Source: Pseudomonadota bacterium (GTDB lineage Bacteria; Desulfobacterota; Desulfobacteria; Desulfobacterales; RPRI01). Taken from it: a stretch of DNA of 7,870 nt. Position numbers and translations under genes: made by a program. Below the pieces are notes generated by a model. It made no database searches and was not told the DNA's origin. It saw nothing but the letters and a program-made list of their open reading frames with translations. The stretch is from positions 1 to 7,870 of the forward strand of contig JAHJRK010000259.1 in assembly GCA_018830925.1 (NCBI GenBank), given 5' to 3'. Within the stretch, counting starts at the first letter, position 1. Every line of letters starts with the position of its first letter. Below, in pieces: positions 1 to 6,752 of this stretch.

Positions 1-358
1 TCACCGATGCATAATTGTGGCATTTATCACAAAAATCGGCCTTATTTGAATGGCAGTCCAAGCATGTGTTGGACAGGCTCATATCAAATTCTTTCTCTTT
101 GCTGCTGACATAAACTCTGTTTTCATCCCGCACAACCGAGCTTCTCCAGTCATTAAGAATCTGCATGTGCCCGGCTTTCATGAAGGACTTGGGCTCGATA
201 CACTCTTTTGCGGCTTTAGCCTTATCAGTAAGTACAGGCTCCGGAACCGGGGCGGCTTTCCCTAAATTATACCAAAAAGGAAACATGAAAATAACTGCAA
301 ATATTACGAGTCCGGCTATAACTATACCTTTATCATATATCTTTTTTTCTTCAGGCAT
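1..358 (-). CDS. dsrJ: DsrJ, triheme cytochrome c subunit of DsrMKJOP (partial, 3' end outside window)
   Basis: This is the periplasmic multiheme c-type cytochrome of the DsrMKJOP complex, which links periplasmic and membrane redox chemistry to sulfite reduction in the cytoplasm. Only 119 codons are visible. A short charged N-terminus is followed by one hydrophobic segment (about residues 11-31), read as an uncleaved membrane anchor or signal peptide. Two heme c motifs are seen: CLDCH (residues 99-103) and CDKCH (110-114). The family has three, so the third should lie just past the window edge. Cys53, in an AKECIEP context, sits where the family has an unusual cysteine proposed as distal heme ligand (His/Cys heme). 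The ATG at 358 lies 1 bp after the dsrK stop and has a GGAGGAG ribosome site at 369-363, inside the end of dsrK. Identification rests on the motifs plus position right after dsrK; dsrO and dsrP would be expected next, outside the window. Confidence 0.93.
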   Translation of the reverse strand, partial: MPEEKKIYDKGIVIAGLVIFAVIFMFPFWYNLGKAAPVPEPVLTDKAKAAKECIEPKSFMKAGHMQILNDWRSSVVRDENRVYVSSKEKEFDMSLSNTCLDCHSNKADFCDKCHNYASV

Positions 359-359
359 T

Positions 360-1973
360 TTACTCCTCCATTCCTGAAAGCGGCTCGCCGCGCAGGTTGG
401 TAGTTCTTTCGGCTTCACCCGGCATTATCAAGGCATTTGCAACCATCTCGGTAAGACCGGTGACGCCTACTCCCGGAACCCAGTAATCCATAAGCGGCGG
501 AAGAGCCGCCCTGTCGATGGCGCAAATAGTGGCCAGCATATTTACCCCGAATTTTTCATGAACATGCTTCACCGCATTGGCCCTCGGAAGACCGCCACAC
601 AGCCTCAGCTCCGTATCTTCCCCGGCGTTAAGACCCGATCCGCTGCCGCAACAGAAGGTCTGTTCTCTGATGGTGTTTCTCGGCATATCATGGAAATGGT
701 TGCATACGCTATTTATGACATATCTCGGTTCATCAAAAAGACCCATTCCCCTGGCAGGATTACACGAATCATGATAGGTAACTATAAGGTTGTCATTGCG
801 GCTTTTATCAATTTTCAGTTTATTATGATAGATAAGATCGGCCGTAAATTCAGACAAATGAACCATTTTTGTTGATTTTGCATTCGTAAATTTCGTTCCC
901 GTTATCGGAGAAACCGGCTCTTCAAGAAAATCGGCCGGACCGTTCATTGTGTCCATATACTGGTTTATGACACGCCACATATGCCCGCACTCACCGCCGA
1001 GAATCCATTTTACACCAAGACGCTTCGCTTCGGCATACATCTTTGCATTAAGGCGCTTCATCATTTCATGGGAAGTGAAAAACCCGAAGTTTCCGCCCTC
1101 TGATGCATATGTGCTCCATGTAACATTAAGGCCCTGCTCCTTTAAGTAATGGAAAAGCATCAGGTAGCCCATGGCAGTGTAAGTGCCCGGATCCGCAAAT
1201 ACATCCCCGGAGGGAGTGACGAACAGTATATCGGCACCCTTCTTGTTGAAGGAAGGCTCAACCTTGACACCCGTCTTTTCCTCTATGTCGTCTACAAAGA
1301 ATTCGATCATCTCCTTGAAAGCATGGGGCTGAATTCCAAGATGGTTTCCTGTTCTGTAGCAGTTTGCAATCGGGGTCGCTATCCAGTCGATGTTAAGACC
1401 GAGGAGGTTAAATATCTCTCTGGCCATTATAGTTATCTCGGCTGTGTCGATGCCGTAGGGGCAAAACACCGAGCAGCGCCTGCATTCGGTACACTGAAAG
1501 AAATAGTACCACCATTCTTTCAGCACATCCAGAGTAAGCTCCCGCGCCCCTGCAACCTTCCCAAGGATTTTTCCTGCCGTCGTAAAATCATTTCTGTAAA
1601 CCGAGCGGAGAAGTTCGGCCCTTAAAACAGGCATATTTTTGGGATCACCTGTCCCGATAAAGAAATGGCATTTATCCGCGCACGCTCCGCACCTCACACA
1701 TATATCCATAAAAACTTTGAACGAACGGAACCTGTCAAGCCTTTCCCTGAAAGCGTTATGAACTATCTCTTTCCAGTTGTCCGGAAGCTTCCAGTCTTCT
1801 TCAAGCGGATTCCATGGCCTCGCATGTGGAAGATGGACATATTCCACACTTTTAGGGTTTGATGCGTAACAGTACATGCCCTTTCTGATTTTGACAGGGA
1901 CATCCATCCATCCTTTTTGAGGAGGATTGTAATCTATTTTTTCTATCAGCTCTTTTGGTTTTGGACCCGACAT
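360..1973 (-). CDS. dsrK: DsrK, HdrD-like iron-sulfur catalytic subunit of DsrMKJOP
   Basis: This 537-aa cytoplasmic iron-sulfur protein resembles the HdrD heterodisulfide reductase subunit. In sulfate reducers it is thought to reduce the DsrC trisulfide with electrons from DsrM. Two classic [4Fe-4S] motifs are visible: C92-x2-C95-x2-C98-x3-C102 and C161-x2-C164-x2-C167-x3-C171 followed by Pro. The C-terminal half is a CCG-type region. Its first repeat is degenerate (SEGG near 291-294 where CCG would be, then C329 in GGECGHMW). Its second repeat has C404, C441-C442-G443 and C484. The final CxxC is C484-A-I-D487, so the last Cys is Asp. There is no signal peptide or membrane segment. The ATG at 1973 is 3 bp after the dsrM stop, with AAGGAG at 1985-1980, which indicates tight coupling in the operon. 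Length and N-terminal layout fit the DsrK family. Confidence 0.97.
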   Translation of the reverse strand: MSGPKPKELIEKIDYNPPQKGWMDVPVKIRKGMYCYASNPKSVEYVHLPHARPWNPLEEDWKLPDNWKEIVHNAFRERLDRFRSFKVFMDICVRCGACADKCHFFIGTGDPKNMPVLRAELLRSVYRNDFTTAGKILGKVAGARELTLDVLKEWWYYFFQCTECRRCSVFCPYGIDTAEITIMAREIFNLLGLNIDWIATPIANCYRTGNHLGIQPHAFKEMIEFFVDDIEEKTGVKVEPSFNKKGADILFVTPSGDVFADPGTYTAMGYLMLFHYLKEQGLNVTWSTYASEGGNFGFFTSHEMMKRLNAKMYAEAKRLGVKWILGGECGHMWRVINQYMDTMNGPADFLEEPVSPITGTKFTNAKSTKMVHLSEFTADLIYHNKLKIDKSRNDNLIVTYHDSCNPARGMGLFDEPRYVINSVCNHFHDMPRNTIREQTFCCGSGSGLNAGEDTELRLCGGLPRANAVKHVHEKFGVNMLATICAIDRAALPPLMDYWVPGVGVTGLTEMVANALIMPGEAERTTNLRGEPLSGMEE

Positions 1974-1976
1974 TAG

Positions 1977-2975
1977 TTACTCCTTTTCAACCGGCAATCC
2001 AGCCTCTATCATTTTTTCCCTGAATTCTTCTTCATACTCTTCATACGTATGTGTTTCTACAGGATAATTCCATGGATTGATATGTCTGACTGCACGGGTG
2101 TTGCACGGCAGATTCCTTGTTGGACTCATAAAAATACCACCCATATGCATAAGCTTGCTGAAAGGGAAATAAGCCAGCAACACACTTACAAAAAATATGT
2201 GGACATAAAAAATACCGCCGATTCCCTGAGGAATTGTCGGATGAAAGGTGACAAGACCCATAGTAAGCTGTTTTGCCCCAATAACATCAATTTTTGCAAA
2301 ATGTCTCATCAAAATACCTGTGAAAGCTATCCCGAAAATCAGAAAAAGAGGGAAAAAATCCTGTGAGAGCGACACATAATTAACCTGGGGAATAATGACT
2401 CTTCTTAAAAAAAGATAAAAAACGGCGGCAAGAAGCACTACGCCGGACAAGAAAATTCCGGGTACTCCGACCTGAAAAAAACCGTCTGCCTTTTCAAGAA
2501 GCCCTATCCAGAAAGGAACCGGCTCGGTAAAAAGCCTCAGATGTCTGACGATAACCGTAAGAAAAGACCAGTGAAAAGCAAGAGCGCCAAGCCAGAGCCA
2601 CAGCTCCAGGCTAAAGTAAATCTTAGGTCCTTCGCCAAGCTTTGATGTTGTATTCCTGAATAAAGATCGGAAAAAGAGAACTTCTAAAAACATCCTTGCC
2701 ACAACACCCTGTGTCGTGAACGGATTATCCAATTCAGAAGCTTTTATCCACGGAAGCGATCTCTGCTGCCCGCAGGTTGAAGGGATTCTGAACGGCACAG
2801 GAGATCTTGCCCATCCTATCACACGATTTATGACCCCGATGATGAATACAAGAAGGGCAGCATAAGGTATGACAATCCCGAACAGGACTTGAAGACCTGC
2901 CGCCTCAACTCCAACATAGGCAAGCAGAAACAAAAAAATTACCGCAACGAGTGAGAACATGTACTTTACATTCAT
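1977..2975 (-). CDS. dsrM: DsrM, membrane cytochrome b (NarI-like) subunit of DsrMKJOP
   Basis: This 332-aa integral membrane protein is the cytochrome b subunit that exchanges electrons with the quinone pool and passes them to DsrK. Hydrophobic stretches at about 5-25, 28-50, 122-143, 170-192, 207-224 and 252-272 are the likely membrane segments. Candidate axial ligands of two b hemes are H135/H145 (10 apart) and H259/H277 (18 apart). These are the same spacings as the four heme ligands of E. coli nitrate reductase NarI (H56/H66 and H187/H205), which supports a NarI-type fold. A CGQQ motif with C68 follows the second helix. The C-terminal tail (about 295-332) is acidic and probably cytoplasmic. 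The ATG at 2975 is preceded by a GAGG ribosome site (2988-2985). A 100-bp leader with a stem-loop separates it from the RsbRD-like gene upstream. Confidence 0.96.
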   Translation of the reverse strand: MNVKYMFSLVAVIFLFLLAYVGVEAAGLQVLFGIVIPYAALLVFIIGVINRVIGWARSPVPFRIPSTCGQQRSLPWIKASELDNPFTTQGVVARMFLEVLFFRSLFRNTTSKLGEGPKIYFSLELWLWLGALAFHWSFLTVIVRHLRLFTEPVPFWIGLLEKADGFFQVGVPGIFLSGVVLLAAVFYLFLRRVIIPQVNYVSLSQDFFPLFLIFGIAFTGILMRHFAKIDVIGAKQLTMGLVTFHPTIPQGIGGIFYVHIFFVSVLLAYFPFSKLMHMGGIFMSPTRNLPCNTRAVRHINPWNYPVETHTYEEYEEEFREKMIEAGLPVEKE

Positions 2976-2995
2976 TTAACATTACCTCGCTCTAT

Positions 2996-3053
2996 GGCTT
3001 GAGACGGCTTTCAGAATCATCTGAAACTTGACAGGTTCATTATCCCAAGCCGT
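2996..3053 (-). promoter_or_regulatory. Stem-loop in the leader between the RsbRD-like gene and dsrM
   Basis: A perfect 7-bp inverted repeat with a 4-base loop (TTTCAGA-ATCA-TCTGAAA) spans 3009-3026. A second 7-bp pair, ACGGCTT (3004-3010) and AAGCCGT (3047-3053), and an alternative pair, GGCTTG (2996-3001) and CAAGCC (3046-3051), could form competing, longer hairpins. The structure is in the 100-bp gap just before the dsrM ribosome site. No T-run follows on the minus strand, so a simple terminator is unlikely. It may stabilise or process the mRNA, or set dsrM expression relative to the upstream gene. The function is inferred only. Confidence 0.4.
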
Positions 3054-3075
3054 AATTATTAAATATGATTACAAT

Positions 3076-3609
3076 TTACGCAAGTTCCGGCCCGCTGTCC
3101 GGAAGCTCTTTAATCAAACCTGCTCTTTCAAACGCAGAAAAGGTTCTGTTCTTTTCTTCATTTGCTTTTATCTGGTAGATTTTCTCTCTGCACTTCATAT
3201 AAATGTCGAAGGCCATCAATCCGATCAGATCAATTTTCAGATCAAGTTCCGACAGTTCGGCTAAAATCCGATACTCGTTAAAATCACTTTTATTTAGTTG
3301 GTTTCTGACTAATTTTTTTAAAGAAAAGATGAATGAAGTCGCCTTTGAGGGTGTGAAATCCTGAACAGCCCTTATCCTTATGATAGGGTCGAGAAACGAA
3401 TCTATTTTATCATGATTCATTTCCCCGAGCAGTTCATCCATAAGGCCCGTGAGGCCCTTTTGGGTAGTGCCTCCGACCGGATTTGAAAAAGGATCTTTCT
3501 GTCTTTTGATAAATCCGGCCGTGTCGGCAGGATAGGTATCTGCAACAACATCAAACCATTTATCAATAATAGCTGTTTTCTTTTGAGCCAACAGCTCTTC
3601 TATTCGCAT
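3076..3609 (-). CDS. RsbRD N-terminal-domain-like protein, first gene of the dsr transcript
   Basis: This 177-aa soluble protein has no membrane segment or signal peptide. The sequence resembles the RsbRD_N domain, the non-heme globin-like sensory domain at the N-terminus of stressosome proteins RsbR/RsbRD. Recognisable stretches are KWFD (17-20), an FIKRQKDPFSNPVG block (33-46) and RIRAVQDFTPSKATSF (78-93). The C-terminal STAS domain of true RsbR proteins is absent; the chain ends soon after a charged helix (139-165). From memory, single-domain proteins of this type occur immediately upstream of dsrM in many sulfate reducers, and the position here agrees. Its stop is 100 bp from dsrM on the same strand. 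The ATG at 3609 has a GGGAG site at 3626-3622, rather distant at 12 nt. A structural, assembly or redox-sensing role for the Dsr complex is plausible but unproven. Confidence 0.8.
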   Translation of the reverse strand: MRIEELLAQKKTAIIDKWFDVVADTYPADTAGFIKRQKDPFSNPVGGTTQKGLTGLMDELLGEMNHDKIDSFLDPIIRIRAVQDFTPSKATSFIFSLKKLVRNQLNKSDFNEYRILAELSELDLKIDLIGLMAFDIYMKCREKIYQIKANEEKNRTFSAFERAGLIKELPDSGPELA

Positions 3610-3630
3610 ATTTAAGAACCGCTCCCAAAT

Positions 3631-3647
3631 CCTTAAAATATTTAAGG
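3631..3647. promoter_or_regulatory. Palindrome CCTTAAA-ATA-TTTAAGG, candidate operator or leader hairpin
   Basis: A perfect 7-bp inverted repeat with a 3-base centre lies between the predicted minus-strand promoter and the start of the RsbRD-like gene, about 22 bp upstream of its ATG. Its right half (ATATTTAAG) is repeated directly at 3608-3616 across the start codon. The symmetry and position suit a repressor site, but it is AT-rich and could be chance. Confidence 0.35.
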
Positions 3648-3720
3648 CCTGCTTTACTGTTTAAACCAGAAAATATAAATATTTAGACAGCTGAAATGTA
3701 ACCTCTCATTTGAAGTGAAG

Positions 3721-3749
3721 TCTATAATCAAGTTACAAAATCATGTCAA
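3721..3749 (-). promoter_or_regulatory. Sigma70-type promoter for the RsbRD-like/dsrMKJ transcript
   Basis: On the minus strand a perfect -35 box TTGACA (3749-3744) is followed by exactly 17 bp and TATAGA (3726-3721, 4 of 6 to consensus). Transcription would start near 3714, giving a leader of about 105 nt before the RsbRD-like ATG. No equally good promoter was seen in the 100 bp before dsrM, which supports one transcript for all four minus-strand genes. Confidence 0.6.
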
Positions 3750-3920
3750 GAATAAAAGAAAAAATATTCTCCGGAAACAATTGTTGTTGAAGGAACTATT
3801 GTAAAGTTTTTCGATTAAATATATATGAGACTTTTTTATAACAATAACCGTCCAGTTATATTGTGTTTGTAAAAAATCGTAAAAGCATAATAGTTTTATA
3901 AAAACACGAATCCTCTTTTT

Positions 3921-3947
3921 CTTCGTGCTCTTTGTGGACTTCGTGGA
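3921..3947. repeat. Three-copy 9-bp tandem repeat (CTTCGTGCT / CTTTGTGGA / CTTCGTGGA)
   Basis: Three head-to-tail 9-mers with consensus CTTYGTGSW lie 50 bp before the acnA start. A CACGAA at 3905-3910 can pair with TTCGTG of the first unit, and CTTCGT (3939-3944) can pair with ACGAAG (3964-3969) in the adjacent 22-bp repeat. The minus-strand reading gives a Ser-Thr-Lys repeat that is almost certainly not a protein. Similar CTTCGTG-type nonamer runs are, from memory, common in intergenic DNA of Deltaproteobacteria. Confidence 0.7.
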
Positions 3948-3954
3948 TATAAAC

Positions 3955-3976
3955 TGACTTTTTACGAAGCCGTAAA
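3955..3976 (+). repeat. 22-bp repeat, left copy (before acnA)
   Basis: The element reads TGAC, then a T-rich run, TTTTAC, one base, AAGCCGT and an A-rich end. It matches 6753-6774 at 19 of 22 positions; the mismatches are at element positions 5, 12 and 20. The left copy ends just before the first possible acnA ATG (3979) and 21 bp before the preferred start. It directly follows the 9-bp tandem repeat. Confidence 0.65.
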
Positions 3977-3987
3977 TTATGATTGAT

Positions 3988-3992
3988 GGAGG
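3988..3992 (+). promoter_or_regulatory. acnA ribosome binding site deciding the start at 3997
   Basis: A full GGAGG lies four bases before the ATG at 3997. The alternative in-frame ATG at 3979 has no comparable site and would place this GGAGG inside the gene. The downstream start is therefore preferred. Confidence 0.65.
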
Positions 3993-3996
3993 CAGT

Positions 3997-6681
3997 ATGT
4001 CTTCTTGTAAAAACAGTTTTAACACGCAGGCCTCTCTTTGCACCGGTAATGAGACTTTCACATATTTCAATCTTAACAAACTGGCCGATGCGGGTTTTAG
4101 TAATATATCAAACCTTCCTTTCAGCATCAGAATCCTTCTCGAAAATCTTTTAAGAAATGAAGACGGACTCCTGTTTACCGCAAAAAACATAGAGAGCCTG
4201 GCTTCCTGGAATTCCGATAAAGCCAATGGCGAAATACCCTTTTTACCGGCCCGTGTATTGCTGCAGGATTTTACGGGAGTTCCTGCGGTTGTTGATCTGG
4301 CCGCCATGCGCGATGCTGCAGACCGTCTATGCGGAGATCCTTTGAAAATCAATCCCAAAATTCCTGCGGAATTGGTTGTTGACCATTCGGTTCAGGTTGA
4401 TTCCTTCGGCAAAGAAACTTCGCTTGAAGAAAATCTCCGTTATGAGTTTATGCGCAACTCTGAACGATATACTTTTTTAAGATGGGGCCAGAAGAATTTT
4501 GATAATTTCAGGGTTGTCCCTCCCGGAACCGGAATTTGCCATCAGGTTAATCTCGAATACCTTGCAAGGATTGTCTCCATAAAAGAAGAATGCGGCACAA
4601 AAACTGTTTTCCCGGACAGTGTTCTCGGCCTTGATTCACACACGACAATGATAAATGGCGCCGGGGTTCTCGGATGGGGTGTGGGTGGAATAGAAGCTGA
4701 AGCGGTGATGCTGGGGAATCCGTATTATCTGATTACTCCTGAAGTTCTTGGTGTTAAGCTGACAGGAAAGCTTCCGGATGGAACAACGGCAACAGACCTT
4801 GTTTTACACATAACCGAGCTTCTGCGTAAAAAAGGAGTTGTCGGAAAATTTGTTGAATTTTACGGCGCCGGATTATCAAATCTTGGCGTTGAGGACCGTA
4901 CAACCATTGCAAACATGGCTCCTGAATATGGAGCAACAACGGGATTCTTTCCGGTTGATGACATAACATTGAAATACCTGCGCCTGACCGGTCGCCCAGG
5001 CAATCTTGTTTCGCTTGTCGAAAAATATACAAAAGAGCAGGGCCTTTTCCTGGAAAATACCGGCAGCAACACTGTTTATAGCGATACTGTTGAATTTGAC
5101 ATCGGTTCGGTTCAACCCTGTATCGCAGGCCCGAACAGGCCTCAGGAGCGGATACCCCTTTTTCAGGTCAAGGAAGCGTTTAAGAAAGAAACCGCGGATT
5201 CTCACCCACCGGGTAAAAATCCTGTTAATATAGAAATTGATGGAGTTGCCACAGGTATTGATCACGGTTCCGTCGTCATAGCAGCCATAACAAGCTGTAC
5301 CAATACCTCCAATCCCTCTGTTATGATAGGAGCAGCCCTTCTGGCAAAAAAAGCGGTTTTGAAGAATCTTTCGGTCAAGCCCTGGGTAAAAACCAGCCTT
5401 TCGCCCGGTTCCAGAGTTGCGACGAATTACCTTGAAACATCAGGTCTCATGCAATATCTGAAGCAGCTCAAATTTCACATTACAGCTTATGGATGTGCAA
5501 CGTGCATTGGAAACAGCGGACCCCTTAACGAATCCGTTTCAAAGGCAATCAGAGATAACAATCTTGTTGTTGCTTCAGTATTAAGCGGCAACCGCAACTT
5601 TGAAGGAAGAATTTCCCCTCTTACCCGCGCCAACTTTCTCGCTTCACCTCCGCTTGTGGTTGCGTATGCCATAGCAGGAAAAATCGATATCGATTTTGAA
5701 ACCGAGCCTCTCGGACTTGACGGTTACGGCAAACCAGTCTTTCTTGGTGATATATGGCCATCTGCGGAAGAAATCAGGACAGCTCTCGAAACACTTTTGA
5801 TTCCTGAGATGTTTAAAAATGAATATTCTACTGTGTTCGAAGGCTCCAAACAATGGAAAGCCCTCCCTGTACCCGAAAGCTCCCTCTTTAAATGGGATCC
5901 CGGGTCAACATACATAAATAATCCGCCGTTTTTTGATGAAATAACAACAAGCGTTCCAAAACCGGAGGATATCAAAAACGCAAGAGTGCTTGCACTTCTC
6001 GGCAATATGGTTACAACCGACCATATATCACCGGCAGGTGCAATTCCCGCAGACAGCCCTGCAGGAAAATATCTTATAAGCAAAGGAATAGAGCCGAATG
6101 AATTCAATTCCTTCGGCTCCCGACGGGGTAATCACGAAGTTATGATGCGCGGTTCTTTCGGCAACATCCGCTTAAAAAACAAGCTTGTTCCGGATAAAAC
6201 CGGTGGCTGGACTCTTTTGCTCCCGGCAGGGAACGTCATGTCCATATATGACGCTTCTATGAATTATAAAAAGACAGGGACACCTCTTATTGTTCTTGCG
6301 GGCCGCGAATACGGAACCGGAAGTTCGCGTGACTGGGCCGCCAAAGGAACTGCTCTGTTGGGAATCAAAGCCGTGATAGCTGAAAGTTTTGAAAGAATCC
6401 ACCGCAGCAATCTCGTATGTATGGGCATTCTGCCTCTTCAATTCGAAAAAGAGACCAGCCATGAAACTTTAAAATTGGACGGAACTGAAATCTATGATAT
6501 TGTGGGTATTGAAAAAAACTTCTTCCCGCAAAAAAAGCTTTCGGTGTCAGCATTGCATAGAGATGGGCGCGAAACTCGGTTTAATGTTAACGCAAGAATT
6601 GATTCTCAGGCGGAATTAAACTACTTTATTCACGGAGGAATCCTTCCCTGTGTGCTGAGAAACTTAAAAATTAGCAAATAA
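3997..6681 (+). CDS. acnA: Aconitate hydratase A (AcnA/IRP1-type aconitase)
   Basis: This [4Fe-4S] enzyme isomerises citrate to isocitrate through cis-aconitate in the cytoplasm. From the chosen start it is 894 aa, close to E. coli AcnA (891). Numbered from 3997, cluster ligands are C434 (SCTNTSNPS) and C500/C503 (YGCATCIGNSG). Active-site regions are the D213-S-H215-T-T stretch, the swivel-domain TTDHISPAG block (about 673-681), the SFGSRRGNHEVMMRG block (about 705-719) and the catalytic-Ser segment GTGSSRDWAAKG (about 773-784). The order, three core domains, a linker and then the swivel domain, is that of AcnA, not AcnB. The gene could also be started at 3979 (900 aa), but that start lacks a ribosome site. 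It is divergent from the dsr cluster. In this kind of organism it serves the TCA cycle or 2-oxoglutarate/glutamate synthesis. No truncation or frameshift is seen. Confidence 0.97.
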   Translation: MSSCKNSFNTQASLCTGNETFTYFNLNKLADAGFSNISNLPFSIRILLENLLRNEDGLLFTAKNIESLASWNSDKANGEIPFLPARVLLQDFTGVPAVVDLAAMRDAADRLCGDPLKINPKIPAELVVDHSVQVDSFGKETSLEENLRYEFMRNSERYTFLRWGQKNFDNFRVVPPGTGICHQVNLEYLARIVSIKEECGTKTVFPDSVLGLDSHTTMINGAGVLGWGVGGIEAEAVMLGNPYYLITPEVLGVKLTGKLPDGTTATDLVLHITELLRKKGVVGKFVEFYGAGLSNLGVEDRTTIANMAPEYGATTGFFPVDDITLKYLRLTGRPGNLVSLVEKYTKEQGLFLENTGSNTVYSDTVEFDIGSVQPCIAGPNRPQERIPLFQVKEAFKKETADSHPPGKNPVNIEIDGVATGIDHGSVVIAAITSCTNTSNPSVMIGAALLAKKAVLKNLSVKPWVKTSLSPGSRVATNYLETSGLMQYLKQLKFHITAYGCATCIGNSGPLNESVSKAIRDNNLVVASVLSGNRNFEGRISPLTRANFLASPPLVVAYAIAGKIDIDFETEPLGLDGYGKPVFLGDIWPSAEEIRTALETLLIPEMFKNEYSTVFEGSKQWKALPVPESSLFKWDPGSTYINNPPFFDEITTSVPKPEDIKNARVLALLGNMVTTDHISPAGAIPADSPAGKYLISKGIEPNEFNSFGSRRGNHEVMMRGSFGNIRLKNKLVPDKTGGWTLLLPAGNVMSIYDASMNYKKTGTPLIVLAGREYGTGSSRDWAAKGTALLGIKAVIAESFERIHRSNLVCMGILPLQFEKETSHETLKLDGTEIYDIVGIEKNFFPQKKLSVSALHRDGRETRFNVNARIDSQAELNYFIHGGILPCVLRNLKISK

Positions 6682-6712
6682 ATACCGATGCTCTCTTAAA
6701 AAGTTCGAATTC

Positions 6713-6739
6713 AGACGGCAAAGTAAAAAACTTCCGTCT
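6713..6739 (+). terminator. Stem-loop after acnA, possible terminator or processing site
   Basis: AGACGG (6713-6718) pairs with CCGTCT (6734-6739), and AAGT (6721-6724) pairs with ACTT (6730-6733). This gives a 10-bp stem with a two-base bulge and an A5 loop, 31 bp after the acnA stop. There is no T-run immediately after, so intrinsic termination is weakly supported. A mRNA-stabilising or processing hairpin is the alternative. Confidence 0.35.
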
Positions 6740-6752
6740 CAGGTGGATAGAG

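Larger units (their letters stand above)
3610..3978. other. AT-rich divergent intergenic region between the dsr cluster and acnA
   Basis: This 369-bp gap lies between divergently transcribed genes. It holds a palindrome in the dsr-side leader (3631-3647), a sigma70-like promoter firing left (3721-3749) and a perfect 10-bp palindrome AACAATTGTT (3776-3785). It also has a 9-bp tandem repeat (3921-3947) and a copy of a repeat also found after acnA (3955-3976). No convincing coding sequence was seen. For acnA I saw only weak rightward promoter candidates, such as TTGTAA (3799-3804) with TATATG (3822-3827) at 17-bp spacing. Taken together this looks like a two-way control region, part of it built from repetitive DNA. 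Confidence 0.6.

Noticed and set aside
1149..1625. Plus-strand open frame of 158 aa
   Set aside because: It is antisense inside dsrK, which has full iron-sulfur motifs. The composition is not protein-like and no start signal is evident.
2049..2366. Plus-strand open frame of 105 aa
   Set aside because: It is antisense inside dsrM and has low-quality composition. The dsrM reading is supported by helices and heme ligands.
3028..3058. Plus-strand TTGACA with a TAATTA 19 bp downstream
   Set aside because: It points into the antisense of the RsbRD-like gene with no gene to drive, and the spacing is poor. It overlaps the dsrM leader stem-loop, so it is probably coincidental.
3921..3947. CRISPR-like array
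   Set aside because: The units are 9 bp, contiguous and without spacers. This is a short tandem repeat, not a CRISPR.
3741..4358. Minus-strand open frame of 205 aa overlapping the acnA start and intergenic DNA
   Set aside because: It overlaps the conserved N-terminal part of acnA on the opposite strand and shows no family resemblance. Its Ser-Thr-Lys run is just the 9-bp repeat read in reverse.
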